Both the position numbers and the translations under genes were made by a program. 64,000 bases of DNA from Streptococcus oriscaviae (GTDB lineage Bacteria > Bacillota > Bacilli > Lactobacillales > Streptococcaceae): NCBI RefSeq assembly GCF_018137985.1, contig NZ_CP073084.1, positions 1,798,001-1,862,000 on the forward strand, in the 5' to 3' direction. This document shows positions 10,787-18,281 of the stretch, piece after piece. How positions within the stretch are numbered: position 1 is the first letter of the stretch; the number at the start of each line of letters is the position of its first letter. The notes below the pieces were generated by a model. It made no database searches, was not told where the DNA came from, and worked only from the letters and a program-made list of their open reading frames with translations.

Positions 10787-10850
10787 TTTGAGCGAGTTTT
10801 GAGTATAGCCACAAGTCCTTGTTTGACAAGGGTTTGAGCGTGATTTGAAG
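10787..10850 (+). repeat. Imperfect direct repeat and palindrome ahead of the 530-residue gene
   Basis: TTTGAGCGAGTTTTGAG at 10787-10803 and a similar copy at 10833-10849 (14 of 17 bases equal) flank the perfect palindrome CCTTGTTTGACAAGG at 10817-10831. They lie in the divergent control region between 10619 and 10897 and look like operator or iteron sites. Confidence 0.4.
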
Positions 10851-10896
10851 AAAAGTAGACAAAAATTTTTCACGAAATAAAGGAGTTAAGTGAACT

Positions 10897-12489
10897 ATGT
10901 TGTTTAAAATTTTTGATAAAAAAATTGAGATATCCACAAAAAATATTATGAATAGCTGTTCAAATAGAGATGAATTTTATAAAATCTTAGCTGAGAGAGA
11001 AGAAAGCAGATTGTTTTATGAGTGTCATGTAGTCAATAGAAAAATCTGGTCTGATAATCATCCTTGGAAAATATTCACAGATGAATTGTATAAAGGATTA
11101 GAGATTTCAGAGATAGTTGAGCGCTTAGAATACCATATTAATTCTTCAAATTCAGTTACGGAATTAAAAATGATTTATGAACTTTTACAAGAATGTTTTG
11201 CAAAATTCAAGGTGAACAAGAAAGATAGGCGCTTATTAGAAAATACCGTTTTAAGTTTATATGATAAACTAAATGGATTTTCACAATCTTCTCACCCCGT
11301 TAATGATGATTTTTCAAAGGATGAATATACGCAGACTCAGTATAAAGTATATCTTGAAAATGCAATAGTATTAACGTTAATGTTAATCAATCCTAAAATT
11401 TATTATTCAGTTGATGATATTTTGTATTTCTTTAACAAGGGGTTTCTGCCAACAGGACAGTATATAAGAAGTAGTGTTTTTCCGAATGAGAATATCAGTC
11501 GTTCAAGTATCGACCGTATTATTCAGCAGATTTATGATGAGCTGGACACCATTTTGCTTGAGAAAGTGGTTCAAAATGGAAAAACTTTTTATGATGAAAA
11601 GATAATTACATTAATAGCAGAAAAAAGTCGCAAGTTGCGAAGGTTATCCATTCTCTCGATAGAAACAATTATCTCAGAAGATATTGTTAATTCCATTTCA
11701 AAGGCTACTAAAGTACTTACAGATTTTATATCTGATAAAAATGAGGTGGAAAAAAAGGTTTACAGTCTACTTTCCGATTTATACCTGCCTGTTATTTATG
11801 CTGAAATCCAACAATTTATTTTTCAAAACTTATTAGAAGAATTGAGTAATAATCCAACTCTAGTAATTAGTGAGAGATATTGTGACTTAATCTTGAATAA
11901 TATTAAACAGCAATCTAATGAAGTCTATATGCTGATTGATAGAGAGAAAGTGCTTCTAGATATTGAGCGTATTTACACTTTTATTCAGTGTATGACTTTA
12001 GCAAAAACAGAATCTTTTCGAAAAGAGTTCACAAGTGCCGAGGCTAGTTTGAGAGAATTTGGAGTGTTATCATCAAGTGAGCTGACTAATGTTTTTGAAC
12101 TTTTTAGAGGAAGTAAAAATCAACTGAAGTTTTCCAATATCATTAATTCTTTTACAGAAGAATATCTGTATATTGAAGTTAAAAATGATAGAAGGAAAAT
12201 AAATAGTGTATTTCGTTCGGTGAATATGTTCTTTTTGGATGATGATGAAAAATATAGTCGTGTTCAATATTGGAATAGAAAAATGTTACATGAGCCAACT
12301 AAGATTCAGGTAAGGCAAAATATGGTGTATAGTGAAATAGCAAAGTTGTGTCAACAATACAATAGAGATGGCAATCTCACATCTATAAAATTACCAACTA
12401 ATGCAAATAGGGAGAATTGTATGCTAAAGGAATACATTCCGGAAGGATTATGGGATATGTATGGTATATCAGAAGTCGATTCAAATTAA
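10897..12489 (+). CDS. Large unknown protein (530 residues) of the mobile element
   Basis: No family is recognised and no transmembrane helix or signal peptide is seen. The chain is mostly alpha-helical, charged and lysine-rich. A segment at about 175-235 (SVDDILYFFNKG..., then IDRIIQQIYDELDTILLEKV) could be a winged-helix-like DNA-binding region. The start follows AAAGGAGTTAAG. The gene stands alone on the plus strand, ends in its own terminator and has a divergent control region with repeats. It could be an accessory/defence protein or a regulator; I cannot assign a function. Confidence 0.7.
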   Translation: MLFKIFDKKIEISTKNIMNSCSNRDEFYKILAEREESRLFYECHVVNRKIWSDNHPWKIFTDELYKGLEISEIVERLEYHINSSNSVTELKMIYELLQECFAKFKVNKKDRRLLENTVLSLYDKLNGFSQSSHPVNDDFSKDEYTQTQYKVYLENAIVLTLMLINPKIYYSVDDILYFFNKGFLPTGQYIRSSVFPNENISRSSIDRIIQQIYDELDTILLEKVVQNGKTFYDEKIITLIAEKSRKLRRLSILSIETIISEDIVNSISKATKVLTDFISDKNEVEKKVYSLLSDLYLPVIYAEIQQFIFQNLLEELSNNPTLVISERYCDLILNNIKQQSNEVYMLIDREKVLLDIERIYTFIQCMTLAKTESFRKEFTSAEASLREFGVLSSSELTNVFELFRGSKNQLKFSNIINSFTEEYLYIEVKNDRRKINSVFRSVNMFFLDDDEKYSRVQYWNRKMLHEPTKIQVRQNMVYSEIAKLCQQYNRDGNLTSIKLPTNANRENCMLKEYIPEGLWDMYGISEVDSN

Positions 12490-12493
12490 TATA

Positions 12494-12526
12494 AAAAGGC
12501 GAGCCATTTAAAGCTCGTCTTTCATT
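12494..12526. terminator. Terminator between convergent genes
   Basis: AAAGGCGAGC pairs with GCTCGTCTTT around a short loop, with A and T tracts outside. It can serve both the 530-residue gene and the leftward lipoprotein genes. Confidence 0.75.
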
Positions 12527-12528
12527 TA

Positions 12529-12864
12529 TTATTCTCTCTTCAATTTTACAGTTCCGAAGCCATCTCCACTTACAGTTAAAGTATTTCCTGAAAGAGAATA
12601 TTCAAGCTCTTCTCCTTCTACATTAAATATTTTGTTTTCTTTGTCCACTGTAAAATCTGTGCTAATATTGTCTACAAATAGTGAACCTGAGCCATCACCT
12701 GCTTCAATGCTAAGTGAACCATCTTGCCCATCAATTATTATTGTCATGATACTTCCATCTTCTTCGTAAGTATATGTTCCATCCAGACTTTGATTACTAG
12801 CAGAACAAGCAGTAAGTAACAGTACGGTTGTGAGTGCCAGCAAAAGTGCTTTAATTTTCTTCAT
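12529..12864 (-). CDS. Small lipoprotein, function unknown
   Basis: About 111 residues. A lipoprotein signal peptide is clear, with the lipobox LLTAC at about residues 17-21. The mature part is acidic, glycine-rich and repetitive in beta strands (for example GTYTYEEDGS, TLTVSGDGFGTVKL), similar in style to DUF-type lipoproteins that hold a small beta barrel. Two consecutive ATGs are possible; the second has the better distance to AAGGAG. It is the second gene of a leftward pair with the 340-residue lipoprotein. Confidence 0.75.
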   Translation of the reverse strand: MKKIKALLLALTTVLLLTACSASNQSLDGTYTYEEDGSIMTIIIDGQDGSLSIEAGDGSGSLFVDNISTDFTVDKENKIFNVEGEELEYSLSGNTLTVSGDGFGTVKLKRE

Positions 12865-12890
12865 CATCTTCTCCTTCTCTTCTCCTTCTC

Positions 12891-13913
12891 TTATTCTTCA
12901 TCGTCAACGCTATCTGAAGTTACTTGAACATTGTCAGGTCTCAAATCGTAGGTATCATAAACTAGAGTCACATTTTCGCCGTCTTTTTGCTTTGTGACAA
13001 ACGATGGGAAGCCAATATATTTCACATCATCTACTGATTCTGAAGCAAATTGAGAATAGGCTAAATGTGCAGAGAAAGATTCGTCCTTAATAACATAGGT
13101 ATAATCAATAACATTATCATAGCTAAGTTTTTTGATAGGAATTGTTAGGGTTTCTTCTAGTGTTTCTGCCAAGTCCTCATCAGGTAAAATTTTCAATTGA
13201 TAATCTGACGCTACCTTTTGGTTATATTGGTTTTCAATTTCTGTCAACTTGTCTATTGCTGAAGTAGTATCTTTTCCATCAACCAATTGTCTAAGCGCAA
13301 GTGATACTTTTTCAAAAATAATTTGTTTATGGGCACTAGCCTTTTCAAATGCTTTAGCTTGTTTAATAATTTCATCATCTGATAAAGCTGAAATACTTTC
13401 AAGAGTAAGTGTATCTGGAATCGTAACATCAATTATTCCATCAGCATTACCATCTTCAGTATCGTATTTCTTGATAATATCAATTAGCATTTCTTCAGAA
13501 ATTTTTTCTGCCGTATCTGTTCCATCAAAGCTATCAAAGAAACTTTGTGTATTTCCACCAGCCGAGTAAACATTTTTTCCAACATAGTCAGCTTTAAATT
13601 GTGCAGAAGAAATGGTTGTCTCAGTGTTTGTAGTAGCTTCATAAGAAGTATCATAATAAGTTACTTGATTATCTTCAAAGACATATACTCCCTTGATAGC
13701 TTCTTCTCCGTCGATTTCATACCAGAGCTGGGTAGCTTTTTTGGATTGGTTTATATAGTTTCCGATACTGACTTCTTTTGTTTTTTCAGAAGAAGTTTTC
13801 TCTTGAGAGTGAGAAGTATTTGTGGAAGGTTTGCTGGTATTTGAACAGGCACTCATCAAAGTTAAAGAGGTTAAAAGTCCAATTGTAGTGATAAAAGTTT
13901 TCTTTTTGAACAT
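12891..13913 (-). CDS. Lipoprotein, function unknown (340 residues)
   Basis: The N-terminus is a lipoprotein signal with lipobox LMSAC at about residues 19-23, followed by a serine/threonine-rich linker (about 24-45). The remainder is a soluble acidic domain placed on the cell surface. The segment SIGNYINQSKKATQLWYEI resembles the start of streptococcal and lactococcal lipoproteins of unknown role. It is transcribed divergently from the XRE regulator gene and is followed by a second lipoprotein gene after 23 bases. Plausible roles are surface exclusion or host interaction, but neither is shown by the sequence. Confidence 0.8.
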   Translation of the reverse strand: MFKKKTFITTIGLLTSLTLMSACSNTSKPSTNTSHSQEKTSSEKTKEVSIGNYINQSKKATQLWYEIDGEEAIKGVYVFEDNQVTYYDTSYEATTNTETTISSAQFKADYVGKNVYSAGGNTQSFFDSFDGTDTAEKISEEMLIDIIKKYDTEDGNADGIIDVTIPDTLTLESISALSDDEIIKQAKAFEKASAHKQIIFEKVSLALRQLVDGKDTTSAIDKLTEIENQYNQKVASDYQLKILPDEDLAETLEETLTIPIKKLSYDNVIDYTYVIKDESFSAHLAYSQFASESVDDVKYIGFPSFVTKQKDGENVTLVYDTYDLRPDNVQVTSDSVDDEE

Positions 13914-13950
13914 AAAATTCTCCTTTTGTATGGTTATTTATCTATTGTAT

Positions 13951-14002
13951 CAACAAAACAGACAATGCGCAACACTTTCGTGTGATTTTAGATTGTTTGT
14001 TG
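13951..14002. promoter_or_regulatory. Candidate operator between lipoprotein genes and XRE regulator
   Basis: CAACAAAACAGACAAT at 13951-13966 is complementary, with gaps, to ATTGTTTGTTG at 13992-14002. The inverted pair sits in the divergent promoter region and is a plausible binding site for the regulator encoded at 14053. Confidence 0.4.
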
Positions 14003-14052
14003 TACTTATAGTTGGAGAAAATGGATAGTAGAATAAACGAAAGAGGTGAAAC

Positions 14053-14385
14053 ATGAAACACGACCAATTACAAGAATATATTTCACTTAGAATAAGGGAA
14101 TGTAGAAAAGAAAAAAAGCTTAGTCAAGAAAAATTATCGGAGATGGCTGGGTTAGGTATTAAAGCAATACAAAATATTGAGACTCAAAAATATGATTTTA
14201 AAATTCAAACTCTAGAGAAAGTTATTGGAGCATTAGATATCTCAGTAGAAGACTTCTTTGATTTTCAATTTTCAGAGAATGCTGTATCCTTAGAGACTTT
14301 GAGCAAAAATATTTCAAGTTTATCAAATGAGAAGCAACAAAAGTTAATTTCTTCGTTTAATGAGATTACTAAAAATATGAACTAA
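14053..14385 (+). CDS. XRE-family transcriptional regulator
   Basis: A 110-residue DNA-binding protein. The Cro/C1-type helix-turn-helix spans about residues 8-65 (RIRECRKEKKLSQEKLSEMA, then GIKAIQNIET and LDISVEDFF). The C-terminal 40 residues are a short helical tail, probably for dimerisation. The start follows AAGAGGTG. It is divergent from the lipoprotein genes and just upstream of the kinase operon, so it could control either. A hairpin follows directly behind it, which makes readthrough into the kinase operon at most partial. Confidence 0.88.
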   Translation: MKHDQLQEYISLRIRECRKEKKLSQEKLSEMAGLGIKAIQNIETQKYDFKIQTLEKVIGALDISVEDFFDFQFSENAVSLETLSKNISSLSNEKQQKLISSFNEITKNMN

Positions 14386-14415
14386 AGAGGAATTTGAAGT
14401 AGATTCCTCTTTTTA
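14384..14415 (+). terminator. Terminator after the XRE gene
   Basis: AAAGAGGAAT pairs with ATTCCTCTTT, followed by more T residues. Confidence 0.8.
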
Positions 14416-14467
14416 TATTGTTTAAATGACATTTTTATAAAATTTTACTTGATTGGCAATGAAAAGG

Positions 14468-14497
14468 TTCAATGAAACACTAAAAAGATGTTATAAT
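14468..14497 (+). promoter_or_regulatory. Promoter of the winged-helix/kinase/TIM-barrel operon
   Basis: A TATAAT -10 at 14492-14497 lies 25 bases before the first start codon. The -35 (TTCAAT at 14468-14473, 18-base spacer) is weak, which suggests regulated or low expression. Confidence 0.5.
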
Positions 14498-14521
14498 ATA
14501 CAAGTTAGGAGTTGAGAATAA

Positions 14522-15178
14522 ATGTTTTTAACTGAATTTGAGTTAGTGGATTCGTTTATAAAATTTTCAAAGAAAAACAAAAAATTCTATATTAGAGAAT
14601 TGCCAACAAATTTTGGAAGACCAGATATTATTGAGTTATCAATAAACACGTCGCTATTAGAAAAAAGGCTTCTTAATTCTAATATCCCTCACATACAGAG
14701 GGTAGATACATATATACTTTCTTATTTAAAAGGAAAGTCTTATGTGAAGAAGGAAACAGTTTTACGAAACTTAAATCTAGAATTACCTATTTTAAACTCT
14801 TCTTTAAGTCGGCTAATGAACAGAGATATGATAGATATTGATGGAAATCTCATAAAATTAAAGAGCATTAACGACCTTCTCTTTATTTCTTCTTTATCAG
14901 TTTATGAAGCTAAATTGACAAATTGGAAATATGTTATTGAGCAAGCTGAGCGTCATCTTTGGTTTTCAAATCAGTCTTTTATTTTGTTGCCGGAATTATC
15001 AGAAGATATACAGCAGAAAGCTAAGGAGCTAGCACATAGAAGAGGGGTTGGAGTAGCTGTTACGAGTAACCATAAAATTATTTTTAAAACAAAAAATAGG
15101 AAAAATAAACTAATAAACACACCACTTCTTTGGGAAATAAATGAAGGGATAGTAGATGGAAAATTTAAGATTGAATAA
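14522..15178 (+). CDS. Winged-helix-like protein, first gene of the kinase operon
   Basis: A 218-residue protein of no recognised family. Residues about 60-120 look like a winged helix (QRVDTYILSYLKGKSYVKKE, then LNSSLSRLMNRDMIDIDGNL). The N-terminal part contains FGRPDIIELS, which resembles motifs of nuclease-like or type IV TA antitoxin-like proteins, but the catalytic pattern is not complete. The C-terminal part (about 145-205) has alternating strands and helices. The start has TTAGGAG upstream. The last 23 bases overlap the kinase gene, so the two are translationally coupled and probably work together, perhaps as sensor or target with kinase. Confidence 0.75.
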   Translation: MFLTEFELVDSFIKFSKKNKKFYIRELPTNFGRPDIIELSINTSLLEKRLLNSNIPHIQRVDTYILSYLKGKSYVKKETVLRNLNLELPILNSSLSRLMNRDMIDIDGNLIKLKSINDLLFISSLSVYEAKLTNWKYVIEQAERHLWFSNQSFILLPELSEDIQQKAKELAHRRGVGVAVTSNHKIIFKTKNRKNKLINTPLLWEINEGIVDGKFKIE

Positions 15179-16031
15179 CGATGATTTTTTTAGACTTGTA
15201 TTAGATAAATTGTTTCTTACATATCCGGATTTAGAGATAAATCCTAACCCTATTGGTCACGGTGGTATGAAAACAGTTTATCAAGCTTTCGATAAGAGTT
15301 TAAAGAAGAATTTAGTTATTAAAATAATTAAGTTTACGAGCGATGATGGCGAGAAGAGAACAAAAAGAGAGATTGATATTTTAAAATTATTATCATCAAG
15401 ATATTTTCCAGTAATTTTGGATACTCAGATAGTAAAGATTGGACAGCAAGAAATCTTTATAATTCTTGAAAGTTTTGTCACTGGAAAAACTTTGAGAGAG
15501 TTTAATAAAAGCGGCCTAGCATTTGAAGAAGCTGTTATAATTGGGAAGGAATTACTAGAAGCATTGGCTTTAGTTCACCAAAAAAAATTAGTTCATAGAG
15601 ATGTGAAGCCCGAAAATATAATGATTACAGAAAATGGAGAGTTAGTGTTGTTAGACTTTGGAATCGCAAGAGATTTAACAGATGATTCAATAACTTCTGA
15701 CTTAGCCATTTTTGGGCCGATGACAATTGGTTATGCAGCCCCAGAGCAAGTTGCAAATAAAAAAAAGTTGATTTCGGAGAGAACAGATTTATTTTCATGG
15801 GCTGTTGTATTATATGAACTATTAACAGGAACAAATCCTATAGTACAAGGAGAAATCTCAAAGGAGAGAATTTTACAAAAAACATTAAAACTTTCTCCGG
15901 ATTCGGTTGACTTTAATAATATTCCAGAAGAATTAAAATATGTTATAAAAAAGAATTTATCTCCGGTAGTACATAAACGTTCTAGTTCGGCACTTGAAAT
16001 ATTAGATTTTTTAAAAAGGAAAGGTTACTAG
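15156..16031 (+). CDS. Hanks-type serine/threonine protein kinase
   Basis: A 291-residue cytoplasmic kinase with nearly all catalytic elements: a glycine loop (GHGGMKTVY, 34-42, a degenerate form), the ATP-binding lysine K56 in LVIKIIKF, the helix-C glutamate E72, catalytic loop HRDVKPENIM (147-156), DFGIARD (167-173), and the AAPEQ substrate loop (194-198). There is no transmembrane helix and no PASTA domain, unlike the housekeeping streptococcal StkP/PknB, and no phosphatase neighbour is seen. It ends at about the kinase domain. It overlaps the upstream gene by 23 bases and the next gene starts directly after its stop codon. In mobile elements such kinases are often part of phage-defence systems. 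Confidence 0.9.
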   Translation: MENLRLNNDDFFRLVLDKLFLTYPDLEINPNPIGHGGMKTVYQAFDKSLKKNLVIKIIKFTSDDGEKRTKREIDILKLLSSRYFPVILDTQIVKIGQQEIFIILESFVTGKTLREFNKSGLAFEEAVIIGKELLEALALVHQKKLVHRDVKPENIMITENGELVLLDFGIARDLTDDSITSDLAIFGPMTIGYAAPEQVANKKKLISERTDLFSWAVVLYELLTGTNPIVQGEISKERILQKTLKLSPDSVDFNNIPEELKYVIKKNLSPVVHKRSSSALEILDFLKRKGY

Positions 16032-17231
16032 ATGAGAATGATTTTACAGCAGGGCTACGGCATGATGGCTCTGAATAAAGAATTTTCTGGCAAATACAAC
16101 AATATTGAGGTTATATTGTCTCCGCGAGCTCTGCAATCAGGACAACGGCCTCAAAGATTGAAAGAGCACGCTAATGAAATAAAGAAGAACGGCGGGAAGA
16201 TTTTATTTGACCCGCAATTTTACCAACCAAGGACAAACTTAGATAAAATTTTGAATTTTCCCTACTTTGAACAATTAGATTATAAAACAACTTCATTTAC
16301 TGGTGAAGAAGCAAAGCAATTTTCAAAAAATGTCATCAATTTTCAAAAAAATACATTGGGTGTAGATGAATATATTATTCCAGGAACATTTTCTAACAGT
16401 TTTAGTGAAGATTGGATACAACAACAAGAAGACCTTATGTACGGTGGTTTATCGAGCGATATTGATGGCGTTTTTTATCAGACTATTTCAATTGGAAGTG
16501 ATTTTGTGTTAGACGAGCGGTTTAGCGATTTTATTGGATTTTTAGTTTTATCTAAGGTCGATGGCTACTATTTAACTTTAAGGAAACCAAACGAAGAACC
16601 TTTTGTATCAAATTCAGTTTATTTATACAATCTTTTGGACGCAATACTTAGTCTAAAGTTATCTGGGAAAAAGATTATTATAGGTTATGCTAATCCACAA
16701 GATTTGATGTTTGCATCGGTTGGACTTGATGGGATTGCAACTGGGAACTATCAAAATGTTAGAAATTTTAATCCAGATATGTTTTTTATGGATGAAGAAG
16801 AGTCTATAAAGCGGAGAAGTACTTGGTATTATGATAATAATACGTTCAGTGAGTTTAAACCCGAGCAGCTAGCACTAGCACAGAATAGAGATAAGTTACA
16901 TCTATTCCAGCCTTCAAATGATTATACTGCTGAATATTTGGGAGCAAATCCTATAACGTCATATTTATGGAATGAGAGCATGAATTTTAAGAATTATCTT
17001 TATAGTATGTACTTGAACTGTAATGATATTTCTTCTAGTACAAAAAAATTTAGCTTTGTTGAAAGTATGTTTTTGGAAAAAGAAAAAAATTTAAAAACTC
17101 TTTTTGAGAATGGTATTCGAGAAGGGAATAGAACTTTTAGAGCTGATGCATTTGAAGCTACTTTATCTGCATTTTCTGCAATCAAAAATGATAGAGAGGA
17201 AGATATAGAAGAATTAGAGTTATTGGTCTAA
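16032..17231 (+). CDS. TIM-barrel-like protein, third gene of the kinase operon
   Basis: A 399-residue protein without close family in memory. Regular strand segments suggest a beta/alpha barrel: NIEVILSPRAL (about 24-34), GGKILFDPQFY (54-64), DEYIIPGTF, VDGYYLTLRKP and IIIGYANPQDLMFASVGLD, the last followed by GIATGNYQNVRNF. This barrel-end pattern is reminiscent of the tRNA-guanine transglycosylase superfamily, but no TGT zinc cysteines are evident. The last 60 residues are a charged helical tail. The ATG follows the kinase stop codon with no gap and is preceded by AAGGAAAGG, so it is the third gene of the same operon. It may be the effector, a kinase substrate or a nucleic-acid-modifying enzyme. 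Confidence 0.7.
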   Translation: MRMILQQGYGMMALNKEFSGKYNNIEVILSPRALQSGQRPQRLKEHANEIKKNGGKILFDPQFYQPRTNLDKILNFPYFEQLDYKTTSFTGEEAKQFSKNVINFQKNTLGVDEYIIPGTFSNSFSEDWIQQQEDLMYGGLSSDIDGVFYQTISIGSDFVLDERFSDFIGFLVLSKVDGYYLTLRKPNEEPFVSNSVYLYNLLDAILSLKLSGKKIIIGYANPQDLMFASVGLDGIATGNYQNVRNFNPDMFFMDEEESIKRRSTWYYDNNTFSEFKPEQLALAQNRDKLHLFQPSNDYTAEYLGANPITSYLWNESMNFKNYLYSMYLNCNDISSSTKKFSFVESMFLEKEKNLKTLFENGIREGNRTFRADAFEATLSAFSAIKNDREEDIEELELLV

Positions 17232-17447
17232 GAGAATTACTCATGACAGTTGAAATATTTGTCAAGCTATAATTTGGAAAGATTCTGACTAGATTCAATA
17301 TCAAATATCAATTGAAAAATTAGAATCATTAGATATTGAGGACACCTGATAATCCCAAAGATTTTATCTATACAAAAATAAAAAAACATAAGGTTTGACA
17401 TAATTATAATAAATGAACTATTCCAAATAGTAGAGTTTTTGTTATAT

Positions 17448-17478
17448 AAAAGGAACACCTCATTCGAAGTGTTCCTTT
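17448..17478. terminator. Terminator downstream of the kinase operon
   Basis: AAAGGAACAC pairs with GTGTTCCTTT across an 11-base loop. Confidence 0.75.
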
Positions 17479-17519
17479 CATTATCTGCATGTTCTACTTA
17501 AATTTTATTATCTAAAAAA

Positions 17520-17538
17520 TGTAGAGAAAATTGTAGAG
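17520..17538 (+). repeat. Right arm-type direct repeat
   Basis: TGTAGAG-AAAAT-TGTAGAG; 18 of 19 bases match 6162-6180. Probably an integrase arm site at the right end of the element. Confidence 0.5.
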
Positions 17539-17633
17539 TTTCAATTGATTTGTACTGCAATGTAATGAAAGTTCATCTTTCAAAAATCGCTTAAAATCAA
17601 GGTTTCTACCGCCTATTGACGTGTAGTGAATCC

Positions 17634-17783
17634 CTATTTCACCTCAGTAAAAATCACGTGTTTGCGCAATTTTGGTGAGTATTTTTTCAATTGAAGACGG
17701 TCTGGAGTGTTGCGTTTGTTTTTTGAAGTAAGGTACAAGCGTTCACCAGATTCTTTGTGTTCAAGTGTAATGTTTACGCGCAT
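17634..17783 (-). CDS. rpmG: 50S ribosomal protein L33
   Basis: A 49-residue L33 of the type without zinc cysteines: [18 protein letters not shown] at the start, then [19 protein letters not shown], ending IFTEVK. The gene is complete and is preceded by GGGAGATACC. It forms a pair with rpmF 15 bases upstream. Its 3' end is the integration site of the mobile element: the last codons appear to be supplied by the element, as a second tail copy exists at 6072-6092. Confidence 0.96.
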   Translation of the reverse strand: MRVNITLEHKESGERLYLTSKNKRNTPDRLQLKKYSPKLRKHVIFTEVK

Positions 17784-17798
17784 GGTATCTCCCTTCTA

Positions 17799-17981
17799 TT
17801 ATTCAGCTGAAGCTGCTTTTTCGATCTTACGTCCCTTGTAGTATCCTTTCAAAGATACACGGTGAGAACGTGAGTAATCTCCAGTTGTTTCATCAAATTT
17901 CACAGTTGGAGCTGCTACTTTGTAGTGAGTGCGACGTTTGTTTTTCTTCGCTTTTGAGGTGCGACGTGCAGGTACTGCCAT
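17799..17981 (-). CDS. rpmF: 50S ribosomal protein L32
   Basis: A 60-residue L32 ([20 protein letters not shown] ...). An upstream in-frame start would add 20 unrelated residues; the ATG at 17981 follows AAAGGAAA and gives the family N-terminus. It is the first gene of the rpmF-rpmG pair and diverges from hisS. Confidence 0.96.
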   Translation of the reverse strand: MAVPARRTSKAKKNKRRTHYKVAAPTVKFDETTGDYSRSHRVSLKGYYKGRKIEKAASAE

Positions 17982-18031
17982 TTTCTTTATTTTCCTTTCA
18001 AGTGTATGTTTTGGCTTTCGCCAACTGTAAC

Positions 18032-18060
18032 AGTATATCAAAACTTTTTTGTAAAGTAAA
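18032..18060 (-). promoter_or_regulatory. Promoter of rpmF-rpmG
   Basis: On the minus strand, TTTACT (18055-18060) and TATACT (18032-18037) are 17 bases apart, about 50 bases before rpmF. Confidence 0.65.
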
Positions 18061-18179
18061 GTTACTTGACACGATTTTTTTCATTTTTTTGAGAAATAGC
18101 AGAGCATTTATGGTAAAATAAGGAGATTACAAGTGGTCTGGACGAGTGTTTGTTTCAGACTTATATTTCAGAAAGGAAT

Positions 18180-18250
18180 ATGCACAGACAAAACCTTGTG
18201 TAAAAAAACAAACCATACGGAAGATCGAGATGGATACGATTTGTTTTTAC
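18180..18250 (+). promoter_or_regulatory. hisS leader with a short upstream frame and a hairpin
   Basis: A seven-codon frame (MHRQNLV, 18180-18203) has a good AAAGG site. Its end overlaps an inverted repeat, GTAAAAAAACAAA (18200-18212) with TTTGTTTTTAC (18240-18250). No T-box elements (specifier loop, UGGN bulge) were recognised. Role in regulation is speculative. Confidence 0.3.
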
Positions 18251-18281
18251 CTTGCATTCGACATCTGTTGCATTTTAAACG

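Larger units (their letters stand above)
17232..17633. other. Noncoding right end of the mobile element
   Basis: Between the barrel gene and rpmG there is no supported gene. It holds short AT-rich inverted repeats (17270-17360), a terminator at 17448-17478, the arm-type repeat at 17520-17538 and AAATCAAGGTTT at 17594-17605, which also occurs at 6129-6140 inside the left end. Confidence 0.6.
6072..17654. mobile_element. Integrative mobilizable-type element inserted at the rpmG 3' end
   Basis: The segment carries, from the left, an integrase, an excisionase-like protein and a HUH/helicase Rep protein on the minus strand, then unknown genes, lipoproteins, an XRE regulator and a kinase operon. 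Its right end abuts the 3' end of an intact rpmG. Its left end has a second copy of the rpmG 3' tail (6072-6092, reading TFTEVK then stop on the minus strand), as expected when integration duplicates the target-gene tail. No phage structural genes, VirB4-like ATPase or coupling protein are seen, which favours an integrative mobilizable element (IME) or satellite over a prophage or full ICE. The exact core site is inferred. Confidence 0.75.

Noticed and set aside
17395..17423. TTGACA at 17395-17400 as a promoter
   Set aside because: No acceptable -10 at 16-18 bases; the nearby TATAAT is only four bases away.
17267..17458. 63-codon minus-strand frame at the right end of the element
   Set aside because: AT-rich, hydrophobic by composition, no ribosome site; crosses a terminator arm.
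6186..17633. Interpretation as a prophage or complete ICE
   Set aside because: No terminase, capsid, lysis, VirB4, VirD4/FtsK-like or other conjugation genes are present.
18121..18281. T-box riboswitch ahead of hisS
   Set aside because: No T-box sequence, specifier loop or antiterminator/terminator pair could be found.
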